From positions 992,001-1,056,000 of the forward strand of contig CBDCBG010000006.1 of assembly GCA_965214325.1 (NCBI GenBank): 64,000 nt of DNA. Direction: 5' to 3'. Positions 1 to 9,098 of the stretch are shown one piece after another. Position 1 is the first letter of the stretch. The number at the start of each line of letters is the position of its first letter. The translations under genes were made by a program, and so were the position numbers. The notes beneath the pieces were generated by a model. That model was not told the DNA's origin and searched no databases. It saw nothing but the letters and a program-made list of their open reading frames with translations. This stretch comes from JAJEFO01 sp965214325 (lineage in GTDB: Bacteria; Pseudomonadota; Alphaproteobacteria; Rhodobacterales; Rhodobacteraceae).

Positions 1-1013
1 ACCCGCCGGACGTTGCAACCTGGTACGCGGCGAACCGGATGCGGCCCTACGTGGAAGCGGGCTTGTTCGAGGATGTCTCCGATCTCTGGACTGAGCCGGA
101 AATCGCCAAGAACCTCGCCTCGACCAAGGGGGCAATGACCATCGACGGCAAGCAGTGGGGCGTGCCCTACAGCTACTACCAATGGGGCGTCTATTACCGG
201 AAGGACATCTACGAGGAACTCGGCCTCGAGGAAGCGACCAACTGGGACGAATTCAAGGCGAACTGCGAGGCCATCCTTGCCTCGGGCCGCAAGTGCTACA
301 CCATCGGAACGAAGTTCCTGTGGACCGCCGGCGGCTGGTTCGACTACCTGAACATGCGGACCAACGGCTTTGATTTCCACATGCAACTCGCCGGTGGCGA
401 GATCAGCTGGGAAGATGACCGTGTCAAGCAGACCTTCGCCAATTGGCGTGAACTGATCGACATGGGCGGGTTCATCGACAACCACCAGACCTACAGCTGG
501 CAGGAAGCGCTGCCGTTCATGGTCAACGGCGATGCGGTGCACTACCTGATGGGCAACTTCGCCGTGGCCCCGCTGCGCGATGGCGGCCTCACCGACGATC
601 AACTGGACTTCTACCAGTTTCCGGTCATCACCCCCGGAGTCGCGCTTTCCGAGGACGCTCCGACCGACACCTTCCACATTCCGGCAAATGCCGCGAACAA
701 GGAAGCGGCACGCGAGTTCCTGCGCTTCGTCGTCTCGCCCGAAGAGCAGACCGAGATCAACAACGGCAACAATCTGGGCCAGCTCCCGGTCAACGCAATG
801 TCGTCGGTCGACGACGACAAGTTCCTGAACGAAGGCTTCGCCATGCTGTCCTCGAACAGCCCCGGCGGCGTCGCCCAGTTCTGGGACCGCGATGCGCCAG
901 CCGAAATGGCAAAGGTCTCGATGGAAGGCTTCCAGGAATTCATGGTCAAGCCTGACGACCTGGATCGCATTCTCGGCAAGCTCGAGCGTGCGCGCAAGCG
1001 GATCTACAGGTAG
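1..1013 (+). CDS. Sugar ABC transporter substrate-binding protein (5' truncated)
   Basis: The frame is open from the first base (reading PPDVATWYAANRMRPY before the first internal ATG at 39), so the N-terminus and signal peptide lie outside the window. The visible part, about 337 residues, is the C-terminal two thirds of a family 1 extracellular solute-binding protein: a hinge-region segment WGVPYSYYQWGVYYRKD, a stretch on failing-residue replacement typical of the CUT1 class (NAANKEAAREFLRFVVSPEEQ) and a basic C-terminus. It would bind an oligosaccharide in the periplasm and deliver it to the two permeases that follow. Linkage to a GH36 alpha-galactosidase points to an alpha-galactoside such as melibiose or raffinose; that substrate is inferred. 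A stem-loop separates it from the first permease gene. No ATPase gene is present downstream. Confidence 0.93.
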   Translation, partial: PPDVATWYAANRMRPYVEAGLFEDVSDLWTEPEIAKNLASTKGAMTIDGKQWGVPYSYYQWGVYYRKDIYEELGLEEATNWDEFKANCEAILASGRKCYTIGTKFLWTAGGWFDYLNMRTNGFDFHMQLAGGEISWEDDRVKQTFANWRELIDMGGFIDNHQTYSWQEALPFMVNGDAVHYLMGNFAVAPLRDGGLTDDQLDFYQFPVITPGVALSEDAPTDTFHIPANAANKEAAREFLRFVVSPEEQTEINNGNNLGQLPVNAMSSVDDDKFLNEGFAMLSSNSPGGVAQFWDRDAPAEMAKVSMEGFQEFMVKPDDLDRILGKLERARKRIYR

Positions 1014-1025
1014 TCCGTACCTTTG

Positions 1026-1049
1026 CGGGCACCCATCGCAGGGTGCCCG
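1026..1049 (+). terminator. Intercistronic stem-loop after the binding-protein gene
   Basis: A perfect 9-bp stem (CGGGCACCC paired with GGGTGCCCG) closes a 6-base loop (ATCGCA), 12 bases after the stop codon of the binding-protein gene and about 60 bases before the permease start. There is no T-tract, so it is more likely an mRNA-stabilising or attenuating hairpin than a full terminator. Such hairpins usually raise the binding protein above its permeases. Confidence 0.7.
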
Positions 1050-1108
1050 TTCACAACGGCAACTGGTTTCGAGATTGATTCAATGCTGTTTCCTGCGGGA
1101 GCGAGGCA

Positions 1109-2050
1109 ATGAGCGAGTCCAGCCTTCGAGAGGTCCGGGCGGTCAGCGGCGGTTCGTGGTTTCACCGGAACCAGATCGCCATCACGCCCTGGCTCTTCCT
1201 TGCGCCCGGAGTTCTCTTCTTCATCTTCTACGTCATTTCTCCGGTCTTCCAGTCCTTCAACATCTCTCTCTACGAATGGGACGGGCTCGGAGAGGCGGAA
1301 TACATCGGATTGCGGAACTACCAGGATCTCTACTGGGAATTCGTCGACCGGGACGCTTTTTTCGTTGCGCTCAAGAACAACGTGATCTGGCTGTTTCTCT
1401 ACCTCCTCGCAATTCCGGCGGGACTGATGATCGCTCTCTTTCTCAACCAGAACGTCTGGGGCATCAGGCTCTACAAGTCGCTCTTCTTCTTTCCTTTCGT
1501 CATCAGCCAGGTCGTCGTGGGCCTGGTCTTCACTTGGTTCTACGATCCGACATTCGGGCTCCTGAACTCGATAATCGGCTGGGTCGGCCTGGGGCCGATC
1601 AACGTCCTGGGCGACGAGCGCTTCGTGACCTATGGGATCATCGCCGCCGGCCTGTGGCCCCAGACAGCCTATTGCATGATCCTCTACCTCACCGGCCTGA
1701 ACGCGGTGGATCCCGAACAGGTCGAGGCGGGCCGTCTCGACGGGGCCAAGGGCTGGAAAATGCTCTGGCACGTGATCATCCCGCAACTCAAGCCTGCAAC
1801 CTTCATCGCCTTCGTCGTGACGATCATCGGAGCGCTGCGCTCATTCGACCTGATTTCCATCATGACTCAGGGCGGACCCTTCGGATCATCGCGCGTTCTT
1901 GCCTTCTACATGTTCGAGGTCGCGCTTTCGGAATACGGCTTCAGGATGGGATACGGCGCAGCCATCGCCGTGGTCCTCTTCCTGATCATGCTCTGCTTCA
2001 TCGCCTACTTCCTCTGGTCGATGTGGAGGGACGAGAAGGGAGCGCGCTGA
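1109..2050 (+). CDS. Sugar ABC transporter permease (CUT1, MalF/UgpA-like)
   Basis: A 313-residue inner-membrane permease of the binding-protein-dependent type. A hydrophobic segment near residues 25-45 is followed by five more membrane spans. The cytoplasmic EAA loop, which contacts the ATPase, reads EAGRLDGAKGWKMLWHVIIP at about residues 210-230. The start ATG has a purine-rich GCGAGG upstream. It sits between the binding protein and the second permease, and ends 1 base before the next ATG, so the two permeases are probably translationally coupled. Family membership is clear; the alpha-galactoside substrate comes only from the adjacent GH36 gene. Confidence 0.95.
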   Translation: MSESSLREVRAVSGGSWFHRNQIAITPWLFLAPGVLFFIFYVISPVFQSFNISLYEWDGLGEAEYIGLRNYQDLYWEFVDRDAFFVALKNNVIWLFLYLLAIPAGLMIALFLNQNVWGIRLYKSLFFFPFVISQVVVGLVFTWFYDPTFGLLNSIIGWVGLGPINVLGDERFVTYGIIAAGLWPQTAYCMILYLTGLNAVDPEQVEAGRLDGAKGWKMLWHVIIPQLKPATFIAFVVTIIGALRSFDLISIMTQGGPFGSSRVLAFYMFEVALSEYGFRMGYGAAIAVVLFLIMLCFIAYFLWSMWRDEKGAR

Positions 2051-2051
2051 C

Positions 2052-2900
2052 ATGTTTCCGAGACCGATAGAAACCACCGCCCGAACCACGCAGGCCGCCT
2101 ACAAGACGCTGCTGCCGATCGCGCTCCTGATGTGGCTGGCGCCCTTGCTCGCGGTCGCGGTCTTCTCGATCAAGCCGGATGCGGACTTCACGACGGGAAA
2201 CTACTGGGGAATTCCCTCGAGCTTCGAGGGCCTGACCAACTATGGCAAGGTCTTCCTGGAAAGCGACATGCCGCGCTATCTCCTGAACTCCGTCTTCATC
2301 ACCGTGCCGACGGTGATCGGGGCAGTCGCGCTGTCGTCGATGACGGGGTTCGCGCTCGGCATCTACAAGTTCCGCGCGAATCTCTGGATCTTCTTCATGT
2401 TTGTCGCGGGAAATTTCGTGCCGTTCCAGATTCTCATGGTTCCGGTGCGGGACCTCACGCTGGACCTGGGCCTCTACAACACCAAGACCGGCCTCGTCCT
2501 CTTCCACATCGCGTTCCAGACCGGATTCTGCACCCTGTTCATGCGCAACTTCATCCGTGCGCTGCCCTTCCCGCTGATCGAGGCGGCCCGGGTCGAGGGC
2601 GTCGCCGAATGGCGCATCTTCTGGTTCGTCGTCCTGCCGCTGATGAAACCGGCCCTCGCCGCCTTGTCAGTGCTGATCTTCACCTTCATCTGGAACGACT
2701 ATTTCTGGGCGGTCGTGCTGACGCAAGGACCGGAAAGCCAGCCCGTCACCGCAGGCATCACGTCCTTCAATGCCCAGTACCGAGCCGCCTATCACCTGAT
2801 GAGTGCAGGCTCGATTGTCGCGGCCCTGCCGCCGGTACTGATGTTCTTCCTGATGCAAAGACACTTTATTGCCGGTCTTACGCTTGGCGCCGTGAAGTAA
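2052..2900 (+). CDS. Sugar ABC transporter permease (CUT1, MalG/UgpE-like)
   Basis: A 282-residue inner-membrane permease, partner of the preceding one. It has about six hydrophobic spans, and the EAA loop EAARVEGVAEWRIFWFVVLP lies at about residues 177-196. The C-terminus FIAGLTLGAVK is the typical end of this family (the second importer in this window ends similarly, IIAGMTAGAVKG). Its TAA stop overlaps the ATG of the alpha-galactosidase gene by one base, so the enzyme is translated directly after the transporter. Confidence 0.95.
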   Translation: MFPRPIETTARTTQAAYKTLLPIALLMWLAPLLAVAVFSIKPDADFTTGNYWGIPSSFEGLTNYGKVFLESDMPRYLLNSVFITVPTVIGAVALSSMTGFALGIYKFRANLWIFFMFVAGNFVPFQILMVPVRDLTLDLGLYNTKTGLVLFHIAFQTGFCTLFMRNFIRALPFPLIEAARVEGVAEWRIFWFVVLPLMKPALAALSVLIFTFIWNDYFWAVVLTQGPESQPVTAGITSFNAQYRAAYHLMSAGSIVAALPPVLMFFLMQRHFIAGLTLGAVK

Positions 2901-4981
2901 TGCAGGCATGGAGACTGGACGACGGCCACCAGACCCTGGTCCTGGCTGCACGTGACACTCGCCTGCCCGAGGTCATCTACTGGGGCGCCAAACTGCCCGC
3001 GTCAGAAGACCTGGATTCGCTCGCGGACGCGAGCGGCCTCGACGTCACGGGCGGCATGCTGGACGAGAATCCCGATCTCTCCATCTGCCCGGAATCGGCC
3101 CGCACCTTTCCCGGCCATCCCGGCATGATCGTGCATTCCGTTGACGGCGCGCCGATCCATGGGAACTTTCTGCTCGCCTCCGCAGACGCCGACGACTGTC
3201 GCATCGGCCTGACTTGCCGCGACGAAACGAACGGAATGACATATCTCGCGGAATTCGCAATGGATCCCGAGACCCGTGTCATCACGGCGTCCGCATCGCT
3301 CAGATCGGACAAGCCGGTTCGCGTGCTCTGGCTGGCGGCCCCAGTGATGCCAGCCTCGCAGCACTCCGGCGAGGTGATCGACGTTTCGGGCCGCTGGTGC
3401 AACGAATTCCGACTGAACCATACGCCATGGAGCCCAGGCATTCGCCTCCGCGAGAACCGCACGGGACGATCCGGCCACGAGCACTTTCCGGGACTGTTCG
3501 TGCCGGCACGCGGCGCAACAAACACCCAGGGCGAGGCTTGGGCGTTTCACTACGGATGGACCGGCGGCCACCGCATGGTTGCGGAGGAACTCCCGGACGG
3601 GCGACGCCAGATCCAGTTCGGACATGCCACGGGTGTCGATTCGAGGCCTGATCTGGAGTTTGCCACCGCACCTCTATTTCTCGCCTACTCCCGGACCGGG
3701 CTGAACGGGTGCGCGGTGTCATTCCAGCGACATGTCCGAGATCGCATCGTGACCTGGCCAAGACCCGAGCGCCCGCGTCCAGTGCACTGCAATTGCTGGG
3801 AAGCGGTCTACTTCGACCTGAAGCCCGAAGTGCTCAAGGACATTGCAAGTCGCGCCGCCCGGCTTGGCGCTGAGCGGTTCGTGCTCGACGACGGCTGGTT
3901 CGGCGCACGGGATGACGATACCAGCTCGATTCCTGACTGGGATGTCGACCACCGCAAGTTCCCGGAAGGCCTGAATCCACTCATTGAGCATGTTCATGGC
4001 CTCGGCATGACATTCGGCATCTGGTTCGAGCCCGAAATGATCAACCCCGACAGCGACGTCTATCGAAAGCACCCGGACTGGGCATTTGGGCCAAGCGACC
4101 AGATTTTCGGGCGCCAGCAGATGGCACTCGACATGTCGAACGAGGACGTGCGCAAGCATGCGTTCGCGAAAGTCTCCGAGATCCTGCGTGGCCACGACAT
4201 CAGCTACATCAAGTGGGACCACAATCGCGTCCTGCCCGTCCCGGATCACGCGCAGGCCGAAGGAACGCTTGCCTTGATGGGCCAGCTTCGCGAGGCGTTT
4301 CCTGACGTCGAGATCGAGACCTGTGCCTCGGGCGGTGGGCGACTCGACTTCGGAATCCTCTCGCACACCCAGCGGGCCTGGCTTTCGGACTCGAATGACG
4401 CCCTGGAACGCCTTGCCATGCAGTACAACGCCGCTCTCTTCCTCCCGGCGGCGGTCACCGGCAGCCATGTCGGGCCTCGCGCCTGCCACACGAGCGGCCG
4501 GAACCTTGACATCCGGTTCAGGGCCTGGGTTGCCGCGAGCCGGCACATGGGAATCGAGATGGATCCCCGCGAGTTGACCGAAAATGAGACGGAAGTGCTC
4601 ACGGAAGTCATTTCTTGGTGGAAGACCAATCGCGACTGGATGATGCAGGCAGACATTCTGCGCCTGGACAGCGCGGATCCGGCGATCATTGCCGAGATGC
4701 ACGTCTCGGCAGACCGCTCCCGCTTCGCTGCCTTCGTCGGCAAGGCGGCGACCTCGGCACAAATTTTGCCCCGCCCCTTACGCCTCGCGGAACTCGAACC
4801 GAATGCGTCCTTTCGAGTCGAGCTTGTCAACCGCGATGACGCCGTACGGCTTTCGCGCGGCAACGTTGCGCTGAAGGACGGTCCTCTGGCGCTCTCGGGA
4901 CGCTTCCTTGTCTCAAACGGCCTCACGCTTCCCTGGAGCTATCCGGAATCTCTCTGGGTCATCGAGGGCCGGCGCCTCTGA
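2900..4981 (+). CDS. Alpha-galactosidase, glycoside hydrolase family 36
   Basis: A protein of 693 residues that hydrolyses terminal alpha-1,6-galactosyl residues of melibiose, raffinose and related sugars in the cytoplasm. The frame is open further upstream, but the start is placed at the ATG overlapping the permease stop (taATG), which gives the normal family length. The core barrel carries LDDGWFGARDDD, the nucleophile in YIKWDHNR (Asp440), ETCASGGGRLD and the acid/base region WLSDSNDALERL (Asp497-Asp500). The N-terminal beta-sandwich begins with QAWRLDDGHQTLVL, and a short beta domain closes the C-terminus. No signal peptide is visible, which fits intracellular cleavage after uptake by the upstream transporter. 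Confidence 0.95.
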   Translation: MQAWRLDDGHQTLVLAARDTRLPEVIYWGAKLPASEDLDSLADASGLDVTGGMLDENPDLSICPESARTFPGHPGMIVHSVDGAPIHGNFLLASADADDCRIGLTCRDETNGMTYLAEFAMDPETRVITASASLRSDKPVRVLWLAAPVMPASQHSGEVIDVSGRWCNEFRLNHTPWSPGIRLRENRTGRSGHEHFPGLFVPARGATNTQGEAWAFHYGWTGGHRMVAEELPDGRRQIQFGHATGVDSRPDLEFATAPLFLAYSRTGLNGCAVSFQRHVRDRIVTWPRPERPRPVHCNCWEAVYFDLKPEVLKDIASRAARLGAERFVLDDGWFGARDDDTSSIPDWDVDHRKFPEGLNPLIEHVHGLGMTFGIWFEPEMINPDSDVYRKHPDWAFGPSDQIFGRQQMALDMSNEDVRKHAFAKVSEILRGHDISYIKWDHNRVLPVPDHAQAEGTLALMGQLREAFPDVEIETCASGGGRLDFGILSHTQRAWLSDSNDALERLAMQYNAALFLPAAVTGSHVGPRACHTSGRNLDIRFRAWVAASRHMGIEMDPRELTENETEVLTEVISWWKTNRDWMMQADILRLDSADPAIIAEMHVSADRSRFAAFVGKAATSAQILPRPLRLAELEPNASFRVELVNRDDAVRLSRGNVALKDGPLALSGRFLVSNGLTLPWSYPESLWVIEGRRL

Positions 4982-5074
4982 TCCGCGCAACTTGCGTCGT
5001 GCTCGAAATGCACCGAACGTTCTTTCCGGACATATGTCGGGGCAGTTCGGGATGGCGCGAACGCACGGCGCGCT

Positions 5075-5866
5075 TCACGCCGAATGGGCACCGTCGGCAA
5101 GCTTGCGGACGAAGTCGAGCACCTCCGCAGGCGGGCGCCCCTTCCCGACGAGATCGACGATTGCAGATCCGACGACTGCGCCGTCCGCGATACGGGCGAT
5201 TTCGCGACCAGCCTCCGGCGTCTTGATTCCGAAACCTACCACGACCGGCAGTTCCGTCACCGCCCTTATCCTGTCGACCTCCGGCCCGACTTCGCAGGCA
5301 ACCGCGTTGGCCGCGCCCGTGATTCCGGTGATCGAGACATAATAGACGAAACCGGACGTGTTCTGCATGACCCTTGGCAAGCGCCTCTCGTCCGTGGTCG
5401 GCGTGGCGAGCCGGATGAAGTTCAGCCCTGCCGCCTGCGCCGGAATGCAGAGCTCGTCATCTTCCTCGGGCGGCAGGTCGACAACGATCAGGCCATCCAC
5501 GCCGGCATCCTGTGCATCGCGCAGAAAGGCCTGGACTCCATGGTTCATGATCGGGTTGTAGTATCCCATCAGTACGATTGGCGTTTCGTCGTCTTCCTCA
5601 CGAAACGCCCGCACCAGGGCCAGTGTCCTCCTGAGCGTCTGCCCGGCTGCCAATGCGCGCTGTCCAGCAAGTTGAATCACCGGCCCGTCCGCCATCGGGT
5701 CGGTGAATGGCAAGCCCAGCTCAATCACGTCGACTCCGGCACCGGGCATGCCATTCAGTATCTCAAGCGAAGTATCATAGTCGGGATCCCCCGCCATCAC
5801 ATAGGCGACGAAGGCCTTCCGGCCCTCCGCCCTCAGGGCCGCGAAACGGGCATCAATCCGGGTCAT
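5075..5866 (-). CDS. trpA: Tryptophan synthase alpha subunit
   Basis: A 263-residue TIM-barrel enzyme that cleaves indole-3-glycerol phosphate to indole and glyceraldehyde 3-phosphate, and passes indole to the beta subunit. The canonical catalytic pair is at the expected numbers, Glu49 (VIELGLPFTDP) and Asp60 (ADGPVIQ). The phosphate-binding end of the barrel is VVVGFGIKTPEAG and DGAVVGSAIVD. The start ATG gives MTRIDARFAALRAEGR, the usual beginning. No other trp gene lies in the window; it is convergent with the alpha-galactosidase gene, 93 bases away. Confidence 0.98.
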   Translation of the reverse strand: MTRIDARFAALRAEGRKAFVAYVMAGDPDYDTSLEILNGMPGAGVDVIELGLPFTDPMADGPVIQLAGQRALAAGQTLRRTLALVRAFREEDDETPIVLMGYYNPIMNHGVQAFLRDAQDAGVDGLIVVDLPPEEDDELCIPAQAAGLNFIRLATPTTDERRLPRVMQNTSGFVYYVSITGITGAANAVACEVGPEVDRIRAVTELPVVVGFGIKTPEAGREIARIADGAVVGSAIVDLVGKGRPPAEVLDFVRKLADGAHSA

Positions 5867-5923
5867 TCAACCACTCCGTCAATCCCGATCTCTGTGCACA
5901 ATCGGCCAGGGAAGATCAACTCG

Positions 5924-6340
5924 TCAGGGCATTTCGTCGCAACCGATCATCCAGAGGACGCCGTAACGGTCGGCCAGCATTCCGAAGCCCGCGCTCCAGA
6001 AGGTTGGCGCAAAGGGCATGGTGATCTCCCCGCCGTCCGCGAGCCGCCCGAAGGCGGTCTCCGCATCTGCCTTCAATTCGAAGTTCGCCATCACGTTTGC
6101 CCCGGCCATCGGTTCCGACGGTCCCGTGAGCGCATCCGATCCCATCAGCTTGCCACCTGGAAAATTCATCTCGCAGTGGGCCAGCCAACCTCTCTTGTCC
6201 TCGTCGATGGGAAATTCGGGCGGCATGTCGGCTGCCGCGACGACCATGCCCAGTTCGCCTCCCAAGATGTCGGCATATGTCTCCATCGCCTCCCGGCAGT
6301 GGCCATCGTTGAAAAACAGGTACGGTGAGAGTTGCATCAT
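5924..6340 (-). CDS. VOC-fold (PhnB-like) protein
   Basis: A 138-residue protein of the glyoxalase/dioxygenase superfamily, PhnB-like branch. It begins MMQLSPYLFFNDGHCREAMETY and shows the paired beta-alpha-beta-beta-beta repeats, including ANVMANFELKADAETAF and a C-terminal WMIGCDEMP. The start is chosen at the ATG-ATG preceded by GGGAGGATCC; an upstream in-frame start lacks a ribosome-binding site. Members have varied or unknown functions, and the reaction cannot be assigned. The gene is divergent from ychF across about 95 bases that must hold both promoters. Confidence 0.82.
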   Translation of the reverse strand: MMQLSPYLFFNDGHCREAMETYADILGGELGMVVAAADMPPEFPIDEDKRGWLAHCEMNFPGGKLMGSDALTGPSEPMAGANVMANFELKADAETAFGRLADGGEITMPFAPTFWSAGFGMLADRYGVLWMIGCDEMP

Positions 6341-6435
6341 GGATCCTCCCTTTTTTTCGATCCCACCATAGCACGCCTTGCACGGCAAGCAGGTGCCGGA
6401 TATTGCCCCGTGGCGACACGCAAGGGAGATGCGCT

Positions 6436-7533
6436 TTGGGTTTCAGGACCGGGATCGTCGGACTGCCGAACGTGGGCAAGTCGACTCTCTTCAACGCTCT
6501 CACCAGAACCGCCGCGGCGCAGGCTGCGAACTTCCCGTTCTGCACGATTCAGCCCAACCTCGGAGAGGTCGCCGTGCCGGACAATCGCCTTCCCAGGTTG
6601 GCGAAAATTGCGAAGAGCCAGGACGTGATTCCGGCCCGCATGACCTTCGTCGATATCGCCGGCCTCGTTAAGGGCGCATCAAGGGGCGAAGGCCTCGGCA
6701 ACCAGTTTCTGGCCAACATACGGGAGGTCGATGCAATCGCGCACGTGCTGCGCTGCTTCGAGGACGGCGACGTGACCCATGTCGAGGGTCGAGTCGACCC
6801 CGTCGCTGACGCGGAGACAGTGGAGACGGAGCTCATGCTCGCCGATCTCGAATCAGTCGAAAGGCGCCTTCATGGCATTGCCCGCAAGGTGAGGGGCGGA
6901 GACAAGGAGGCCATCATGCAGGAAGGTCTCCTGACGGTCGCCCGAGCGGCCCTCGAAGCCGGCCGGCCGGCACGAACCGTCGAGGTCGCGGAAGAAAGGG
7001 CGAACGCCTGGGGCATGCTGCAGCTGCTGACCGCAAAGCCCGTGCTCTACGTTTGCAACGTTCCGGAAGACGTGGCTGCAACCGGCAACGAACACTCCGC
7101 CGCCGTGCACCGGATGGCGATGCGCCAGCACGTGGCCTCGGTCGTGATTTCGGCCAGGATCGAGGAAGACCTCAGCCAGCTTGAGCCCGAAGAGGCGGCA
7201 TTGTTCCTCGCCGAAATGTGCCTTGAGGAGCCAGGTCTGGACCGCCTGGTTCGCGCGGGCTACGAGCTCTTGGGGCTGCAAACCTTCTTCACGGCCGGCC
7301 CCAAGGAGGCACGCGCCTGGACCGTCCGGAAAGGCGCGCGCGCTCTTCAGGCGGCCGGCGTTGTCCACAGCGACTTCGAGAAGGGGTTCATCCGAGCCGA
7401 GACGGTAGGTTTCGCGGACTACGTTGAACTAGGCGGGGAGAGTGCCGCACGGGACGCCGGAAAGCTTCGTGCCGAAGGCAGGAACTATGTTGTCAAGGAC
7501 GGCGATGTGTTGCATTTCCTGCATTCTGCGTAG
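6436..7533 (+). CDS. ychF: Ribosome-binding ATPase/GTPase YchF (Obg family)
   Basis: A 365-residue cytoplasmic P-loop protein of the Obg family that binds ribosomes, with a nucleotide preference for ATP in studied members. The G1 loop is GIVGLPNVGKSTLFNAL at the N-terminus, followed by NFPFCTIQPNLGEV, the G3 region DIAGLVKGASRGEG and a C-terminal TGS domain (LQTFFTAGPKEARAWT to VKDGDVLHFLHS). The start is a TTG at 6436, with AAGGGAGA 6 bases upstream. It gives the sequence GFRTGIVGLPN expected for the family; no ATG or GTG is suitably placed. Trp and ychF adjacency is common in Rhodobacterales. Confidence 0.95.
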   Translation: MGFRTGIVGLPNVGKSTLFNALTRTAAAQAANFPFCTIQPNLGEVAVPDNRLPRLAKIAKSQDVIPARMTFVDIAGLVKGASRGEGLGNQFLANIREVDAIAHVLRCFEDGDVTHVEGRVDPVADAETVETELMLADLESVERRLHGIARKVRGGDKEAIMQEGLLTVARAALEAGRPARTVEVAEERANAWGMLQLLTAKPVLYVCNVPEDVAATGNEHSAAVHRMAMRQHVASVVISARIEEDLSQLEPEEAALFLAEMCLEEPGLDRLVRAGYELLGLQTFFTAGPKEARAWTVRKGARALQAAGVVHSDFEKGFIRAETVGFADYVELGGESAARDAGKLRAEGRNYVVKDGDVLHFLHSA

Positions 7534-7598
7534 GAGGCCCCGAGTTTCGACGGCCCGGTCCGGCGCGGTCTTTTGACCCAGACATCCAAGGAGAGCCC

Positions 7599-8177
7599 AT
7601 GCCCGCTTCCAATCCTGAAGTGCTGAGATTCCTCGAAACCCGCCGCTCGCGTCCCGCACGAACGCTTGCGGCCCCGGCACCGGACCGGGACGCGCTGCGC
7701 CACCTGCTCGCGATCGCCGCCCGATCCCCGGATCACGGCAAGCTGGAGCCTTGGCGCTTCCTTGTCCTGGAGAAAAAGGCGCTCGAGCGACTTGCCCTGA
7801 CGCTTCCCGCCAAGGGAGAGGAGCTTGGCATCGAACCGGCAAAGATCGCCAAGTCGGTGGACGAATATTCGCGGTCACTCCTCGCCGTTGCGGTAGTCGC
7901 ATGCCCGGAACGATCCGAAAAGATCCCGGAAATCGAACAGACCCTGTCTGCCGGCGCCGTCTGCATGCAACTCCTGAATGCCTGTCTCGCCGCCGGGTGG
8001 GGAGCCAACTGGCTTACTGGCTGGGCCTGCCATGATCGCGACTGGCGGGAACGGCATCTTGGACTCGAAACCGACGAGTGGATTGCCGGCATCATCCATG
8101 TCGGCAGCGAAACAGGCGCCCCGCCGGACCGCCCGCGCCCCGATCTCGATGCGATTACCGAATGGGTGGCATCCTGA
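7599..8177 (+). CDS. Nitroreductase family protein
   Basis: A 192-residue FMN-dependent oxidoreductase-fold protein of the short, YdjA-like type. Typical features are FLETRRSRPARTLAAPAP at residues 10-27 and the FMN-contacting RSPDHGKLEPWRF at 46-58. Further family segments are LNACLAAGWGANWLTGW near 125-141 and IAGIIHVGSETGAPPDRPRP at the C-terminal end. The ATG is preceded by AAGGAGAGCCC. The natural electron acceptor is not predictable. The stop overlaps the start of the following truncated membrane gene by 16 bases, suggesting a former operon. Confidence 0.92.
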   Translation: MPASNPEVLRFLETRRSRPARTLAAPAPDRDALRHLLAIAARSPDHGKLEPWRFLVLEKKALERLALTLPAKGEELGIEPAKIAKSVDEYSRSLLAVAVVACPERSEKIPEIEQTLSAGAVCMQLLNACLAAGWGANWLTGWACHDRDWRERHLGLETDEWIAGIIHVGSETGAPPDRPRPDLDAITEWVAS

Positions 8178-8815
8178 TCCCGAGGGCATTTCTGGCTGCC
8201 CTTGGCCAGATCCGGGATGGCCGGTTTCGCACAGTACTTGCGAAGGGTCTGCTGCTGGCGATCCTGCTGCTGACCGCACTTCATGTCGCGGTCCTCTCGA
8301 TCCTGCTCTGGATTCTTCCGGATGCCGTCGTCCTGCCCTGGATTGGTGAGATTTCGGTTCCCCGGCAACTCGTTTCCTGGGGGTCCTTCCTGTTCATGGC
8401 GGTGTTCTCGACATCCCTGGTGGTACCCGTCGCTGCTGCATTCACAGGCATTTTCCTAGACGAGGTGGCCGACGCGGTCGAGGCCAGTCACTACCCCTCG
8501 CTGCACCTTGCCTCGCGCATCGGATTGATGGAGACCTGTGCGGGTCCGGCCAAAACGGTCGAACGGCAGGATGGATTCACATCGCCGCCGGCCCACGCGG
8601 GATCCGAATGCGCGCAGCACCCCGCAATGCCACAGTCACCGCTGCGCTCCACCAACTCGTCCGAGAAGGCCACATCGAGCGGATCGCAGGCGGTCTCCCC
8701 AACTTCACCGATCGTCGTCAGCAACGGCACGCCGGGAGACGGCGCGAATCCGTTGGCGAGCCTGCAAGCCAGCCGGGCAGCGGCAGCACTTGTCATTTTG
8801 CCTTCATCTAGATAA
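8162..8815 (+). pseudogene. Truncated EI24/CysZ-like membrane protein
   Basis: The first 110 or so residues resemble the EI24/CysZ family found next to nitroreductase genes in Rhodobacterales. Visible features are an amphipathic start FLAALGQIRDGRFRTVLAKG, a first long hydrophobic span, a short LPWIGEI loop, and a second span ending FTGIFLDEVADAVEASHYPSL. Family members then continue with further membrane spans to about 230 residues. Here the sequence switches at about 8500 into a non-hydrophobic Ser/Pro/Ala-rich tail of about 105 residues with no membrane segment, read only because no stop intervenes. I read this as a gene cut by recombination or insertion of the following fitAB patch. It is unlikely to make a working protein. 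Confidence 0.72.
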
Positions 8816-8846
8816 AATGCATGCAAGCTACAAAGGGTCATTGGCC
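8500..8846 (+). other. Foreign-looking patch between the EI24 break and fitA
   Basis: No intact gene is seen. In the frame beginning near 8550 there is a short stretch, RNATVTAALHQLVREGHI followed by ERIAGGLPNF, that looks like a winged-helix recognition region such as occurs in many regulators and at the C-terminus of Fic proteins. It has no proper start and ends in an arginine-rich tail, so it may be a relic. The last 30 bases before fitA are AT-rich (CTAGATAAAATGCATGC) and could hold the toxin-antitoxin promoter and operator. Confidence 0.35.
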
Positions 8847-9098
8847 ATGGCAATGCTGACGGTTCGCAACATCCCCGACGAGGTGCATCGCGCGCTGCGC
8901 GCAAGGGCCGCACTGAGGGGTCGCAGCACCGAAGCGGAGGTGCGCGCCATCCTAAGGAAATCCGTGCTGCCAGAAGGGCGTGCGACCTTGGGCTCGCTGC
9001 TGACCGAGGTCGGCCGGCGCGCAGGGCTGACGGAGGAAGAGTCAGAGTGCTTCGCGCGACGCGACACCACTCCGGCCCGGCCAGTCGATCTGGAATGA
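8847..9098 (+). CDS. fitA: FitA-like ribbon-helix-helix antitoxin
   Basis: An 83-residue antitoxin. The N-terminal half, MLTVRNIPDEVHRALRARAA and on to about residue 40, is an Arc/MetJ-type ribbon-helix-helix DNA-binding domain of the FitA type; the C-terminal half would wrap around the toxin. The ATG at 8847 is chosen because it places the beta strand MLTVRNI at the very N-terminus. A frame-compatible upstream extension exists but is arginine-rich and implausible. The TGA overlaps the ATG of the toxin gene (ATGA), the usual coupling that keeps antitoxin in excess. FitAB complexes normally repress their own promoter. Confidence 0.92.
   Translation: MAMLTVRNIPDEVHRALRARAALRGRSTEAEVRAILRKSVLPEGRATLGSLLTEVGRRAGLTEEESECFARRDTTPARPVDLE

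Noticed and set aside
2132..2899. Long in-frame N-terminal extension of the alpha-galactosidase frame through the second permease gene
   Set aside because: The extension reads arginine- and histidine-rich shadow sequence; the ATG at 2900 gives the normal GH36 length and overlaps the permease stop.
8815..8830. TGCATGCA before fitA as the same box as at 48209 and 48241
   Set aside because: The 8-bp palindrome alone is too common and the flanks differ.
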